NCBI RefSeq assembly: GCF_003347605.1
Contig: NZ_QDFZ01000020.1
Location: 42,475-106,474 of the forward strand
Direction of reading: 5' to 3'
Length of the DNA stretch: 64,000 nucleotides
DNA from: Chryseobacterium sp. KLBC 52
GTDB taxonomy: Bacteria; Bacteroidota; Bacteroidia; Flavobacteriales; Weeksellaceae
The translations under genes were made by a program, and so were the position numbers. This document shows, one piece after another, positions 43,322-53,089 of this stretch. Position 1 is the stretch's first letter. Each line of letters opens with the position of its first letter. The notes beneath the pieces are model-generated. The model ran no database searches and was not told the DNA's origin. It saw nothing but the letters and a program-made list of their open reading frames with translations.

Positions 43322-46300
43322 ATGGATAAAAGAGTACAATCAATAAAGTGGTTATATTTAACTGTTTTTCTGCTTCCCGTCCTTTCCATGGCTCAGGAAA
43401 AAGAAACGAAAAAAGATAAAGAAACCAAACTGGATGATGTGGTTTTGGTAGGCTATACAAAGGTTTCCAAAAAAGACGTTACCAACGCTGTTTCTTCCGT
43501 GAAAGGCGAAGCTCTTAAAGATATGCCTTCTACCAATGCTGCCGAAGCGATCCAGGGAAGACTGGCCGGTGTACAGGTTTCTCTGAGTGAAGGGTCTCCC
43601 GGAGCAGATGTGGATATCGTAATCCGCGGTGGAAACTCCATTACCCAAAGTAATGCCCCACTCTATATTGTAGATGGTGTGCAGATGGATAATGCCCTGA
43701 CCATTTTATCTCCCAAAGAAATAGAATCAATAGAAGTATTAAAAGATGCCTCTTCCACTTCTATTTTTGGATCAAGAGGAGCCAACGGTGTAGTGCTGAT
43801 CACTACAAAAGGTGGCCGCAAAAAAGGAAAAACAACAATCAACTATAATGGTTTTGTAGGGGTAAGAAGCATTCAGAATAAGATCAGTGTACTGGATCCT
43901 TATGAGTATGTTCTTTATCAATATGAACAATATTATAAGAATGGAGATGCAAAAGATATTGAAACTTTTAACACACGCTACGGAACTTTTGATCAGCTGG
44001 ACAAATACAAGTCTGTAAAAAATGTAAACTGGCAGGATAAACTTTTCGGGAGAGAAGCGTTCAATTTTACCCATAACGTGGCATTGTCCGGAGGATCTGA
44101 GAATTCTGCATTTTCATTGACTCTTAATAATGTGGAGGAAGACGGAGTGATGATTGGATCCGGATTCAAACGTAATATGGCCAACTTCAGATATGATTAT
44201 GATATTTCAAAAAAACTGAGTATTGGCCTGAACGCACGCTACAGCCGTCAGATGATCTACGGAGCAGGAACTTCTGCCTCAGGTTCGCAAACCACCAACC
44301 GATTGAGAAATGCCATCAGATATCAGCCTTTTGAAGGAGGTTCTACAGTAGATGTTGATGATTTTGATCCTTTATTCGCAGACCAGACGAATCTTGTCAA
44401 TCCCGTTTTACTGGCTAACGATGAAGTGAAAGAAAGCGGAAGAAATGACTTATTATTAAATGGAACGATTGAATATAAAATCAGTAAAGATTTTACCTTC
44501 CGAAGTGTCATCGGTTATGTACAGAGAGATCAGATTGTGAATCAGTTTTCCGGTCCGGTTACCAGCCTTGCCAGACAGAATAACGATCAGCCTGTGGTAT
44601 TTATGAGCAATTCTCAAACCAGAAGAATTACCAATACCAACACCCTTAACTATAGAAGAACATTTGGTAATCATAAATTTGATCTTTTAGCAGGTCAGGA
44701 AACCGTGAGAACAGATGGTGAATCTACTTCCATCAATATCAAGTGGTTCCCGAAATCTTCTTCAGCACAGGAAGCTTTTGCCAATTCACAGCTGGCATCA
44801 CCGCCTTCAGGAATGGTTCAGGATGCTCCCAAGACCGCAAGAGAAGTAGACCGTTTGGCCTCTTTCTTTGGAAGGGTCAATTATATCTACAACAACAAAT
44901 ATATTGCAACAGTTTCTATGAGAGCTGATGGTTCCAGTGTTTTCAAACCTGGCCCCAATCAGTGGGGATACTTCCCTGCAGCCTCTTTAGCCTGGAAAAT
45001 CAAGGAAGAAAATTTCTTAAAACAAAGCAACTTTGTGAATGAGCTGAAACTTCGTTTAGGATATGGAAAATCCGGAAATAACAGAATCGGAGCTTTTTTA
45101 TATGACACCTTCTTTACGTCTTCTTCAGATTACGGCTATGCTTTCGGAACCAGTGTTACGCCAGGTGCAACCACCGGAAATATTATGGCAAACCCCAATG
45201 TAAAATGGGAAACAGCTACTTCATACAATGCCGGAATTGATTTCGGATTGTTCAAAGGAAGACTGTATGGTACTCTGGATGTTTATAAAACAGATACCAA
45301 AGACCTTTTATTATTAGCTAAAATACCACAGACTTCCGGATACGAGTATCAATACCAAAACTCAGGAAGCAGCGAAAATAAAGGGATAGAATTATCAATG
45401 GGAAGTACCATCATCAATAAAGAAAACTTTTCATGGAAAATTGATGCCAATATCTCCTCCAACAGAAACACCATTAAAAGTTTAGGAAATAATGCATCTG
45501 CAAGTTCCAATTCTTACTACTACCCTTCCGGATGGCAGAATAACCTGTTTGATTTCCTTGTACAGGTAGGAAAACCGGTAGGAACTTATTGGGGATATGT
45601 GACAGCAGGAAGGTATGAAGTGAGTGATTTTAATTATGATGCAGCCACTCAGATCTATACTTTAAAAAACGGAATAGCAAGCTCTGCCGCTGTAGCCAAT
45701 GGTGCAAAAGCTGTACAGCCGGGAGATCTTAAACTTCAGGATCTAAACGGTGACGGAGTGATTGATAATAAAGATATGACCGATCTTGGAAGTGCACAGC
45801 CTAAATTCTATGGTGGTTTTACCCAAACATTCCGCTATAAAAACTGGGACATGAGCTTACTTTTCAATTTCTCCATAGGAAATAAAGTATACAATGCCAA
45901 CAAAATAGAATACACGACTCAGTATCTGTATAAGGATAATAACATGCTCGCTGAAGTGGCAGATCGCTGGAGATGGTTTGACAATGCCGGAAATAAGGTG
46001 ACAGATCCTACTGCTCTTGCGGCTCTTAACGCCAATACAACCATGTGGACTCCACCTGCAGGAGCTTACTTCCTTCATTCCTACGCTATTGAAGACGGTT
46101 CTTTCTTAAGACTGAATAACCTTACCATTGGATATAGCATCCCAAAAGGTTCTCTGGAAGCCATTGGAGTGAAGAATCTGAGACTTTACGCTACCGTGAA
46201 TAATTTATTTACAATTACCGGCTACTCAGGATTTGATCCGGAAGCCAATACAAGAAGAAATCCATTAACTCCGGGAGTAGATTATTCTGCCTATCCAAGA

Positions 46301-46339
46301 AGCCGATTTATTTTATCAGGAGTAGATATTACTTTCTAA
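43322..46339 (+). CDS. susC: SusC/RagA TonB-linked outer-membrane transporter
   Basis: 1005 residues. After a signal peptide (ending LSMAQ) comes LDDVVLVGYTKVSKKDVT, the usual junction to the plug, then LKDMPSTNAAEAIQGRLAGV, IVIRGGNSITQSNAPLYIVD and VLKDASSTSIFGSRGANGVV. The C-terminal barrel ends in RFILSGVDITF with a terminal aromatic. The N-terminal carboxypeptidase-regulatory-like domain of most SusC proteins is missing: only about 15 charged residues separate the signal peptide from the plug. It imports pectin oligomers into the periplasm with the SusD partner. It is the first gene of the polysaccharide utilisation locus. Confidence 0.95.
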   Translation: MDKRVQSIKWLYLTVFLLPVLSMAQEKETKKDKETKLDDVVLVGYTKVSKKDVTNAVSSVKGEALKDMPSTNAAEAIQGRLAGVQVSLSEGSPGADVDIVIRGGNSITQSNAPLYIVDGVQMDNALTILSPKEIESIEVLKDASSTSIFGSRGANGVVLITTKGGRKKGKTTINYNGFVGVRSIQNKISVLDPYEYVLYQYEQYYKNGDAKDIETFNTRYGTFDQLDKYKSVKNVNWQDKLFGREAFNFTHNVALSGGSENSAFSLTLNNVEEDGVMIGSGFKRNMANFRYDYDISKKLSIGLNARYSRQMIYGAGTSASGSQTTNRLRNAIRYQPFEGGSTVDVDDFDPLFADQTNLVNPVLLANDEVKESGRNDLLLNGTIEYKISKDFTFRSVIGYVQRDQIVNQFSGPVTSLARQNNDQPVVFMSNSQTRRITNTNTLNYRRTFGNHKFDLLAGQETVRTDGESTSINIKWFPKSSSAQEAFANSQLASPPSGMVQDAPKTAREVDRLASFFGRVNYIYNNKYIATVSMRADGSSVFKPGPNQWGYFPAASLAWKIKEENFLKQSNFVNELKLRLGYGKSGNNRIGAFLYDTFFTSSSDYGYAFGTSVTPGATTGNIMANPNVKWETATSYNAGIDFGLFKGRLYGTLDVYKTDTKDLLLLAKIPQTSGYEYQYQNSGSSENKGIELSMGSTIINKENFSWKIDANISSNRNTIKSLGNNASASSNSYYYPSGWQNNLFDFLVQVGKPVGTYWGYVTAGRYEVSDFNYDAATQIYTLKNGIASSAAVANGAKAVQPGDLKLQDLNGDGVIDNKDMTDLGSAQPKFYGGFTQTFRYKNWDMSLLFNFSIGNKVYNANKIEYTTQYLYKDNNMLAEVADRWRWFDNAGNKVTDPTALAALNANTTMWTPPAGAYFLHSYAIEDGSFLRLNNLTIGYSIPKGSLEAIGVKNLRLYATVNNLFTITGYSGFDPEANTRRNPLTPGVDYSAYPRSRFILSGVDITF

Positions 46340-46349
46340 AACGAACGCT

Positions 46350-48185
46350 ATGAACAAAAATAAATTTTCAAGTTTTTTCTTATCTCTTGCCTGCGTGGTT
46401 ACTCTTAATTCCTGCAGCGATTATTTAGAGGTAGAAAACCTTTCCAATACCGCTGAGAAACAACAGTTCGACTCAGCACCGGACACTTTTGCCGCCCTTG
46501 TCGGGGTTTACAACAGTGCCATGGGTGATAATACATATGGACAGAGAATGAATCTCATCCTTTCTCAATCCGGAGACGATCTCAGAACCTCCGGAGATTA
46601 TAATGCCAACGACAGAAGAGGAATAAGCTGTTTCGGAGCAGTGCCTACCAATACGGAATTACTCAGACCTTTCCTGGATACTTACACAGGCATCGAAAGA
46701 GCGAATCTTGTAATCAAAAACATTCCTCTTTCTCCAGTGTATCAAACCGGATCTGCAGCTGATAAAAAGCTGATGGACCGCTACCTGGGAGAAGCATTAA
46801 CCCTGAGAGCGTTGTTTTACTATGATCTTATTAAAAACTGGGGTGATGTCCCTTTTCAGGAGGTCCCTTCTGCAGATCTTCCATCCGTTTATATTCCGAA
46901 AACAGACCGCGATGTCATCTATGAAAAACTTCTTGATGATCTGGCAAAAGCATCAGCGCTGGTACCATGGAAGTCTGAAGGAGGTACTACTGCACAAAGA
47001 CTTTCCAAAGCAGCAGTAAAAGGATTAAGAGCCAGAATAGCCTTGGCAAGAGCCGGATATTCTTTGAGAAGAAGCCCACAATTGATGGTACAGGGCACAA
47101 ATCCTCAGAAATATTATCAGATTGCTTATGATGAATGTAAAGATATCATCACTTCCGGGCAGCACAAGCTGAACCCTAGCTATGAAGGACTTTTCAGATC
47201 CTTACATACCAACACTCCGGATACAACGAATGAAATTATTTTTGCAGTCGGAGCTTTTGGCGGAAACTCTAGAACAGATTCAAAAATAGGATATTATAAT
47301 GGATTAAGACATGATGATTCTGACTGGAAATCTGCTGGTGGTATCAGTGCTATTCCTACCTATTTCTATGAATTCAGCAAATATGATTTGAGAAGAGATG
47401 TTAATATTGCCATTTTCAGGGTAAGCACTTCCAAACAGGAGGATCTTCAGACTTCCATCAACTGGAATGACGGAAAATTCAGAAAGTCATGGACGAGCAT
47501 TACCGGAACTTCTCAGAACTTAGGAATCGACTGGCCATTGCTACGATATGCTGATATTTTATTAATGTTTGCTGAAGCAGACAATGAACTTCACAGCGCA
47601 CCTTCCCAGGAAGCCATTGATGCTGTAATGGCTGTAAGGCAAAGGGCTTATAGCGGTAACGTGGGCCAGATAGGAATCATCCCTACTTCCAAAACTGAAT
47701 TCTTTAAATATATTGTTCAGGAAAGGCTATTGGAATTCGGAGGCGAAGGGTTGAGGAAATATGATCTGATCCGTTGGAACCTTCTGGAAACAAAGATCAA
47801 TGAAACCCGACAGAAACTTACAGATTTCATGAACGGTACCGGAGCTTACGCGAATGTTCCCGAGTATATTTTTTATAAAAAACCAGCTTCCACTGTTGCC
47901 AATTATGTTCCGACAAAAACGGCTCAGCAAAATGTACTGGACATGGACATTTATGTGAACGGAATCAACAAAGCTGATGTTTTCTACAATCCGAATCAGA
48001 GCGTTGCAACACCTTCAGGGTATACAAAAGTAAACTGGAGACTGGCTATGACACAGCCTTACATTAGTGGAGATCCGGTGAAAAGTTATGCGTATTATTT
48101 CCAGCCCAACAAAAGGGAACTTCTTCCTATTGCGCTGGATGTGATCAATTCAAATTATAACCTTACCCAGGATTACGGATACTAG
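46350..48185 (+). CDS. susD: SusD/RagB glycan-binding lipoprotein
   Basis: 611 residues starting 10 bp after susC. The lipoprotein signal ends LNSCSDYLEVE (Cys at about 22). The SusD fold is recognisable from RYLGEALTLRALFYYDLIKN, DRDVIYEKLLDDLAKA, SKAAVKGLRARIALA (TPR helices) and RYADILLMFAEADNE, RLLEFGGEGLRKYDLIRWN near the C-terminus. It caps the SusC barrel at the surface and captures the glycan. It is somewhat longer than average (about 500-600). Confidence 0.94.
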   Translation: MNKNKFSSFFLSLACVVTLNSCSDYLEVENLSNTAEKQQFDSAPDTFAALVGVYNSAMGDNTYGQRMNLILSQSGDDLRTSGDYNANDRRGISCFGAVPTNTELLRPFLDTYTGIERANLVIKNIPLSPVYQTGSAADKKLMDRYLGEALTLRALFYYDLIKNWGDVPFQEVPSADLPSVYIPKTDRDVIYEKLLDDLAKASALVPWKSEGGTTAQRLSKAAVKGLRARIALARAGYSLRRSPQLMVQGTNPQKYYQIAYDECKDIITSGQHKLNPSYEGLFRSLHTNTPDTTNEIIFAVGAFGGNSRTDSKIGYYNGLRHDDSDWKSAGGISAIPTYFYEFSKYDLRRDVNIAIFRVSTSKQEDLQTSINWNDGKFRKSWTSITGTSQNLGIDWPLLRYADILLMFAEADNELHSAPSQEAIDAVMAVRQRAYSGNVGQIGIIPTSKTEFFKYIVQERLLEFGGEGLRKYDLIRWNLLETKINETRQKLTDFMNGTGAYANVPEYIFYKKPASTVANYVPTKTAQQNVLDMDIYVNGINKADVFYNPNQSVATPSGYTKVNWRLAMTQPYISGDPVKSYAYYFQPNKRELLPIALDVINSNYNLTQDYGY

Positions 48186-48204
48186 ATAGTTTAACATTCA
48201 TATC

Positions 48205-48244
48205 AAAATACAGACTGTCTTCCACCAGGATCAGTCTGTATTTT
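48205..48244 (+). terminator. hairpin between susD and the pectinesterase gene
   Basis: AAAATACAGACTG pairs perfectly with CAGTCTGTATTTT (13 bp), loop of 14, ending in TTTT. It may be a partial terminator giving higher expression of susCD than of the enzymes, or the true operon end. Confidence 0.75.
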
Positions 48245-48260
48245 ATCTCAAAACTGCTTT

Positions 48261-49283
48261 ATGAAATTTTCCATCTTTTTTAAAAACACGGCTCTGTTTT
48301 CTATTGCTCTGGTAGCTTTATTCAGCATTCTTTCTTTCAAAACCAAGGATAAAACCATCGTGGTTTCGAAAGACGGAAAAGGTGATTTCACAACCGTTCA
48401 GCAGGCAATTGATGCTATTGAAAACCATTCTTTAGCGAAAACAAAAGTGTTTATCAAAAACGGAATTTATAAAGAAAAGATCACCATCCCGGAAACAAAA
48501 GGAGCGATATTGCTGGAAGGTGAAAATCCCGAAAAGACAATCATTACTTACGATGATTATGCCTCAAAAAAGAATGCTGCAGGAAAAGAGATCGGAACGA
48601 CAGGTTCCTCCACAATATTTATTTATTCAAATGATTTTACAGCGAAAAATATTTCATTTGAAAACAGTTCCGGAAGAGTCGGACAAGCTGTTGCCGTATT
48701 AACTTCCGGTGACAGAATTGCGTTTGAAAATTGCAGATTTCTAGGAAATCAGGATACTTTATATTTAAAAGGAGCTCAGGATCTTGAGGATAAAACAAAA
48801 CCGTCAAGAAATTATTTTAAAAACTGCTATATCGAAGGAACAACAGATTATATTTTTGGAGCGGGAACAGCTGTTTTTGAGAACTGTATTATTTACTCCA
48901 AAGAAACAGCAAGCTATGTGACAGCCGCTTCTACTCCACAGGGAAATGAATTTGGGTTCATTTTTATCAATTCAAAAATTATTGGAAATGCGAAAGACCA
49001 TTCCGTTTATCTGGGAAGACCATGGAGACCTTTTGCCAAAACCGTTTATATCGACTGTGAGCTTAACTCAACGATAAAGCCTGAAGGATGGCACAACTGG
49101 AACAAAACAGAAGCAGAGAAGACTACATTTTATGCAGAAAGTAATTCGAAAGGAGCCGGAGCCAATATGCTCCAAAGAGTTCCCTGGTCGCATCAATTAA
49201 GTAAAGAAGAAAGGAAAAAATATACTCCGGAGAACATTCTTAAAGGAAAAGATCACTGGAATATAAAAAAGAGCTTACAATAA
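48261..49283 (+). CDS. pectin methylesterase (CE8), copy 1
   Basis: 340 residues with an N-terminal hydrophobic signal or anchor (about 8-26). The right-handed beta-helix has the CE8 landmarks GKGDFTTVQQAIDAI, FLGNQDTLYLKG (first catalytic Asp), EGTTDYIFGAGTAVFENC (second Asp) and VYLGRPWRPFAKTVYID (Arg). It removes methyl esters from homogalacturonan so that lyases and GH28 can act. It is about 45 bp after the susD hairpin and is followed closely by the pectate lyase. Confidence 0.94.
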   Translation: MKFSIFFKNTALFSIALVALFSILSFKTKDKTIVVSKDGKGDFTTVQQAIDAIENHSLAKTKVFIKNGIYKEKITIPETKGAILLEGENPEKTIITYDDYASKKNAAGKEIGTTGSSTIFIYSNDFTAKNISFENSSGRVGQAVAVLTSGDRIAFENCRFLGNQDTLYLKGAQDLEDKTKPSRNYFKNCYIEGTTDYIFGAGTAVFENCIIYSKETASYVTAASTPQGNEFGFIFINSKIIGNAKDHSVYLGRPWRPFAKTVYIDCELNSTIKPEGWHNWNKTEAEKTTFYAESNSKGAGANMLQRVPWSHQLSKEERKKYTPENILKGKDHWNIKKSLQ

Positions 49284-49314
49284 TTCGGACTCATTCACAC
49301 GAAAACCTTCAATC

Positions 49315-50733
49315 ATGACAAAAAACTTCATCAAACTATTCACCACAGGGCTTTTATGCAGTATTTCTACGCAGGTTAATGCGCAGGAAGTGTTGAGCTT
49401 TCCCGGAGCTGAAGGTTTTGGAAGATTCACCACAGGCGGACGTGGCGGAAAGGTCTATTTTGTAACCCACCTGAAAGACGATAACTCTGAAGGAAGTTTA
49501 AGATTCGCTTTGAACCAAAAAGGTCCGAGGCATATTGTATTTAAAACCAGTGGAACCATTTACCTGCAGTCTCCTTTAAAAATAAAAGAAGGCGATGTCA
49601 CTATTGCCGGACAAACCGCTCCCGGAGACGGAATTACGATTGCAAATTATGAAACATTTGTAGCTTCAGATAATGTTATCATCCGTTTCTTAAGATTCAG
49701 AATGGGAGATCAGAAAAAGTTTGAGGGCGATGCTTTGGGAGCAAGATTTATCAAAAATCTGATGATAGATCATTGTTCTATGAGCTGGTCTACAGACGAA
49801 ACAGTTTCGATTTACGCCAATGAAAAAACCACTCTTCAATGGTGTCTCATTGCAGAAAGCCTTAGAAATTCTGTCCATCAGAAAGGAGCACATGGCTATG
49901 GTGGAATTGCCGGAGGTAAATCCGCATCCTTCCATCATAATATTTATGCCCATCACGACAGCAGAAATCCAAGACTGGGTGAATACGCAGGAAGTCAATT
50001 TGCGCTGACAGATCTTACCGATTTCAGAAATAATCTGATCTACAACTGGGGACACAACAGTATTTATGGAGGAGAAGGAATGAACGTGAATATCGTTAAT
50101 AACTATTACAAACCCGGCCCTGCAACCTTAACCAGACAAAGAATTGTCACCATCGATAAAAATGAAAACCCAAAAACAGAAGTTTATAATATTTGGGGGA
50201 AATACTATATCAGCGGAAATGTGATGGAAGGAAGTCCGGAAATTACCAAAGATAACTGGACAGACGGTGTTTTCAGCCAGATGAAACCAAGCTACAATTT
50301 AACAGAAAAGGATAAAAATTCTATTAAAATCAATCAGCCTCATGATATTGGAAATAACATCCAAACCCATTCTGCGGAGGAAGCTTATAGGAAAGTGCTC
50401 AAATCCAGTGGAGCAAGTTTAGTAAGAGATGCCATTGATCTTCATGTGATCAAAGATATTGAAACCGGAAGCTTTACTTACACAGGCTCAAAAGGAAGTA
50501 AAAACGGTATCATTGATTCCCAAAATGACACAGGAGGATTTCCCCTTTTAAAACAGGCAAAACCTCTCCCCGATTCGGACAACGACGGAATGACGGATGA
50601 ATGGGAAGTCAAACATCGTTTGAATCCAAAATCACCCAATGCCAACGGCCGGGATCTGGATAAAAACTATGACAATATAGAAGTCTACATGAATGATATT
50701 GTCCGCAAAATAACTGATGAACAGAACCAATAA
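49315..50733 (+). CDS. pectate lyase, PL1-like, copy 1
   Basis: 472 residues, signal peptide ending QVNAQ. The beta-helix region shows FPGAEGFGRFTTGGRGGKVY, GSLRFALNQKGPRHIVFKTS, the Ca/active-site region LMIDHCSMSWSTDE and HHNIYAHHDSRNPRLG. The C-terminus DSDNDGMTDEWEVKHRLN (Asp-rich, type-III calcium repeat-like) is typical of this Bacteroidota subfamily. It cuts de-esterified homogalacturonan by beta-elimination, leaving 4,5-unsaturated ends for GH105. The subfamily is not assigned. Confidence 0.9.
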   Translation: MTKNFIKLFTTGLLCSISTQVNAQEVLSFPGAEGFGRFTTGGRGGKVYFVTHLKDDNSEGSLRFALNQKGPRHIVFKTSGTIYLQSPLKIKEGDVTIAGQTAPGDGITIANYETFVASDNVIIRFLRFRMGDQKKFEGDALGARFIKNLMIDHCSMSWSTDETVSIYANEKTTLQWCLIAESLRNSVHQKGAHGYGGIAGGKSASFHHNIYAHHDSRNPRLGEYAGSQFALTDLTDFRNNLIYNWGHNSIYGGEGMNVNIVNNYYKPGPATLTRQRIVTIDKNENPKTEVYNIWGKYYISGNVMEGSPEITKDNWTDGVFSQMKPSYNLTEKDKNSIKINQPHDIGNNIQTHSAEEAYRKVLKSSGASLVRDAIDLHVIKDIETGSFTYTGSKGSKNGIIDSQNDTGGFPLLKQAKPLPDSDNDGMTDEWEVKHRLNPKSPNANGRDLDKNYDNIEVYMNDIVRKITDEQNQ

Positions 50734-50779
50734 CCATGAAAACTCATCATCAGAAACCGGTAACCCAACAGAAAAAAGT

Positions 50780-51775
50780 ATGAAACTCAGTTTATTTAAA
50801 ATAGGCCTAGCAGCCGCTTTTATCAGCACCCATCTTTCAGCACAGACTTCTGTGATTGAAACTATTAAGAAAAACCCGAAAGCACCATTTTCTTACGCTG
50901 AACTTTCTGTAAAAGAAGGTGGAAAATGGGAAGGCAATCAATACATTGGGGGAGCTTTCAAAAACGTTCAGGAACTCACCCTTCCGGAAGCCCATACCGA
51001 TCATTCGTCTTATATCAGGTATGAAGGAATCGGTCTTGAAAACAACCAGGTTGGCTACAGACTTTATCTGGATTGGCGAAATGCCACCGATATTTTCGGT
51101 AAAAAAATATCAGGGCTTGTACTGCCGGAAGTAGGCCAAGACGGCTTTGAATCTTATCATCACGATGCTCCGTGGGGACAGGATATTCTGAAATCCGGAC
51201 GTACCATAGGAATTGGTTCTTACGGAAGATATGATGACCAGAATGATTATGTTGAAACATTTAAAATTGTAAAAAGCACGAATGCAAAAGTAGTCAACGA
51301 AAAAGATCAGTCTTATGCCCTTATTACTTACAAAGGCTGGAAAACCTGGGGCAATGCTGTAGATTTGCAGTCAAAACTGACGATTTTTCCCAAAGACCGT
51401 TTCGTAAAAGTAGATCTCAATCTGAGCAACAGTCTTTCAGGTCTTTGTACCGGAATTGTTGCTTTCAAAGATATTCCCATGAAACAGGGAATCAGCAAAA
51501 ATAAAAAATGGGCTTATATTGCTACTTACGGACAGCAGACTCTGGCCAAAAAAGAAGACAATCTGGGAATGGCAGTTTTTTATCCGCTTGAAAGCTTTGA
51601 TAAATATGTGAAAACAAAATCTACCCACACTATCGTCTTCAAAAAGACTAAAAATGTATCCTATTACTTTCTGGGAGCCTGGTCTCAGGAATCCAACGGC
51701 TTAACAACCGAAGAATCTTTTTACCAGGATCTGGATCAAAAACTGGATATTCTCGATCAAACTCAACAACTTTAA
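50780..51775 (+). CDS. DUF4861 secreted protein
   Basis: About 331 residues from the ATG at 50780, where MKLSLFKIGLAAAFISTHLSAQ is a clear signal peptide; the in-frame ATG at 50717 would overlap the lyase gene and hide it. The mature protein contains NNQVGYRLYLDWRNATDIFG, DGFESYHHDAPWGQDILKSG and GLCTGIVAFKDIPMKQG, which I recognise as DUF4861, often found with GH105 and pectin lyases. Its activity is not established; conserved His, Asp and Trp residues suggest carbohydrate binding or hydrolysis. It lies 11 bp before the GH105 gene. Confidence 0.85.
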   Translation: MKLSLFKIGLAAAFISTHLSAQTSVIETIKKNPKAPFSYAELSVKEGGKWEGNQYIGGAFKNVQELTLPEAHTDHSSYIRYEGIGLENNQVGYRLYLDWRNATDIFGKKISGLVLPEVGQDGFESYHHDAPWGQDILKSGRTIGIGSYGRYDDQNDYVETFKIVKSTNAKVVNEKDQSYALITYKGWKTWGNAVDLQSKLTIFPKDRFVKVDLNLSNSLSGLCTGIVAFKDIPMKQGISKNKKWAYIATYGQQTLAKKEDNLGMAVFYPLESFDKYVKTKSTHTIVFKKTKNVSYYFLGAWSQESNGLTTEESFYQDLDQKLDILDQTQQL

Positions 51776-51786
51776 AGTTTAACATC

Positions 51787-53040
51787 ATGAACTTTATCAA
51801 CAACACTATTAAAATCTACGCTATGGCAACTGCCTGTTCCGGATTATTTTTTTCCTGTGCACAAAAGCCATTGCAAAACACTTCATCAGAAATACAAACG
51901 GAAGCCAACGGAAAAATTTCAGCTAAGCTTCCATGGTCTCAAAGAATGCTTCTTTCTGAAATAAAAAGATTTCCGCAAGCCTGGATGCTGGATTATAACA
52001 AAGCACCTAAATGGAGCTACCCAACAGCAATTGTTCTGGAAGGCGCAGAAAGATTATACGAAAAAACCGGGAACAAAGAATATTATCAGTATATCACAAC
52101 TTTCGGGGACACGATGGTAAAAGAAGACGGAAGCATCGTTTCATACGATCTTTCCAAATACAATATCGATATGCTGAATTGCGGGAATGTCCTTCTTTAC
52201 CTTTACCAGCAGGAGAAAAAAGATAAATATTTAAAAGCTTTACAAACCCTGCGTTCTCAGATTGACGGTCAGCCAAGAACTTCAGAAGGCGGATTCTGGC
52301 ATAAGAAAATTTATCCTAATCAGATGTGGCTGGATGGATTATACATGGGCGAACCCTTCTATGCACACTACACTCACTATTTTTCAAAAGGAGAAGAAGC
52401 TGAAAAAGCCTACAATGATATCATCAACCAGTTTGGCCTGATTCAAAAGCATCTTTTAGACAAAAAAACAGGACTGCTCTACCACGCGTGGGACGAAAGT
52501 CGTCAGCAGCAATGGGCGAACAAAGAAACGGGACTTTCACCCAATTTCTGGTCGAGAGCAATGGGCTGGTACGGAATGGCGATGGTAGATGTTTTGGACT
52601 ATTTACCTCAGAATCATCCCGGAAGAGCGAAATTACTCTCTTATTTACAATCGTATTGTGATGCCGTCATCAAAGTACAGGATTCCAAAACAGGACTTTG
52701 GTATCAGGTACTGGACAAAGGCGGAGAGAAAGGAAATTATCTGGAAGCAACAGGTTCATCAATGTTTGTATACACCATGATAAAATCTGTAAATAAAGGC
52801 TATTTACCCCAATCCTATAAGGCTTACGCAAAAAAGGGATATGAAGGTATTATCAAAAACCTAATCACAGTAGATGAAAATGGTGTAGTAAGCTTAAATA
52901 AATGCTGTGCAGTAGCCGGACTAGGCGGAACACCTTACAGAAGCGGGTCTTATGAATATTATGTGAATGAAGAAGTACGCTCCAATGATCCGAAAGGAAC
53001 AGGTCCTTTTATCCTTGCAAGTTTAGAATTTGAAAAGTAA
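51787..53040 (+). CDS. GH105 unsaturated galacturonidase/rhamnogalacturonyl hydrolase
   Basis: 417 residues. A likely lipoprotein signal ends LFFSCAQK. The (alpha/alpha)6 barrel carries PNQMWLDGLYMGEPFYAHY (the Asp equivalent to the catalytic Asp of YteR), HAWDESRQQQWANKETGLSP, FWSRAMGWYGMAMVDVLDYL and CCAVAGLGGTPYRSGSYEYY. It hydrates and releases the 4,5-unsaturated uronate from the non-reducing end of lyase products. Its product would be handled by KdgF and KduI. Position between DUF4861 and GH43 is conserved PUL style. Confidence 0.93.
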   Translation: MNFINNTIKIYAMATACSGLFFSCAQKPLQNTSSEIQTEANGKISAKLPWSQRMLLSEIKRFPQAWMLDYNKAPKWSYPTAIVLEGAERLYEKTGNKEYYQYITTFGDTMVKEDGSIVSYDLSKYNIDMLNCGNVLLYLYQQEKKDKYLKALQTLRSQIDGQPRTSEGGFWHKKIYPNQMWLDGLYMGEPFYAHYTHYFSKGEEAEKAYNDIINQFGLIQKHLLDKKTGLLYHAWDESRQQQWANKETGLSPNFWSRAMGWYGMAMVDVLDYLPQNHPGRAKLLSYLQSYCDAVIKVQDSKTGLWYQVLDKGGEKGNYLEATGSSMFVYTMIKSVNKGYLPQSYKAYAKKGYEGIIKNLITVDENGVVSLNKCCAVAGLGGTPYRSGSYEYYVNEEVRSNDPKGTGPFILASLEFEK

Positions 53041-53089
53041 AAAAGATTGAGAAATTCTCATCCTTGTCAAGTAAAGTATAATTGATTCT

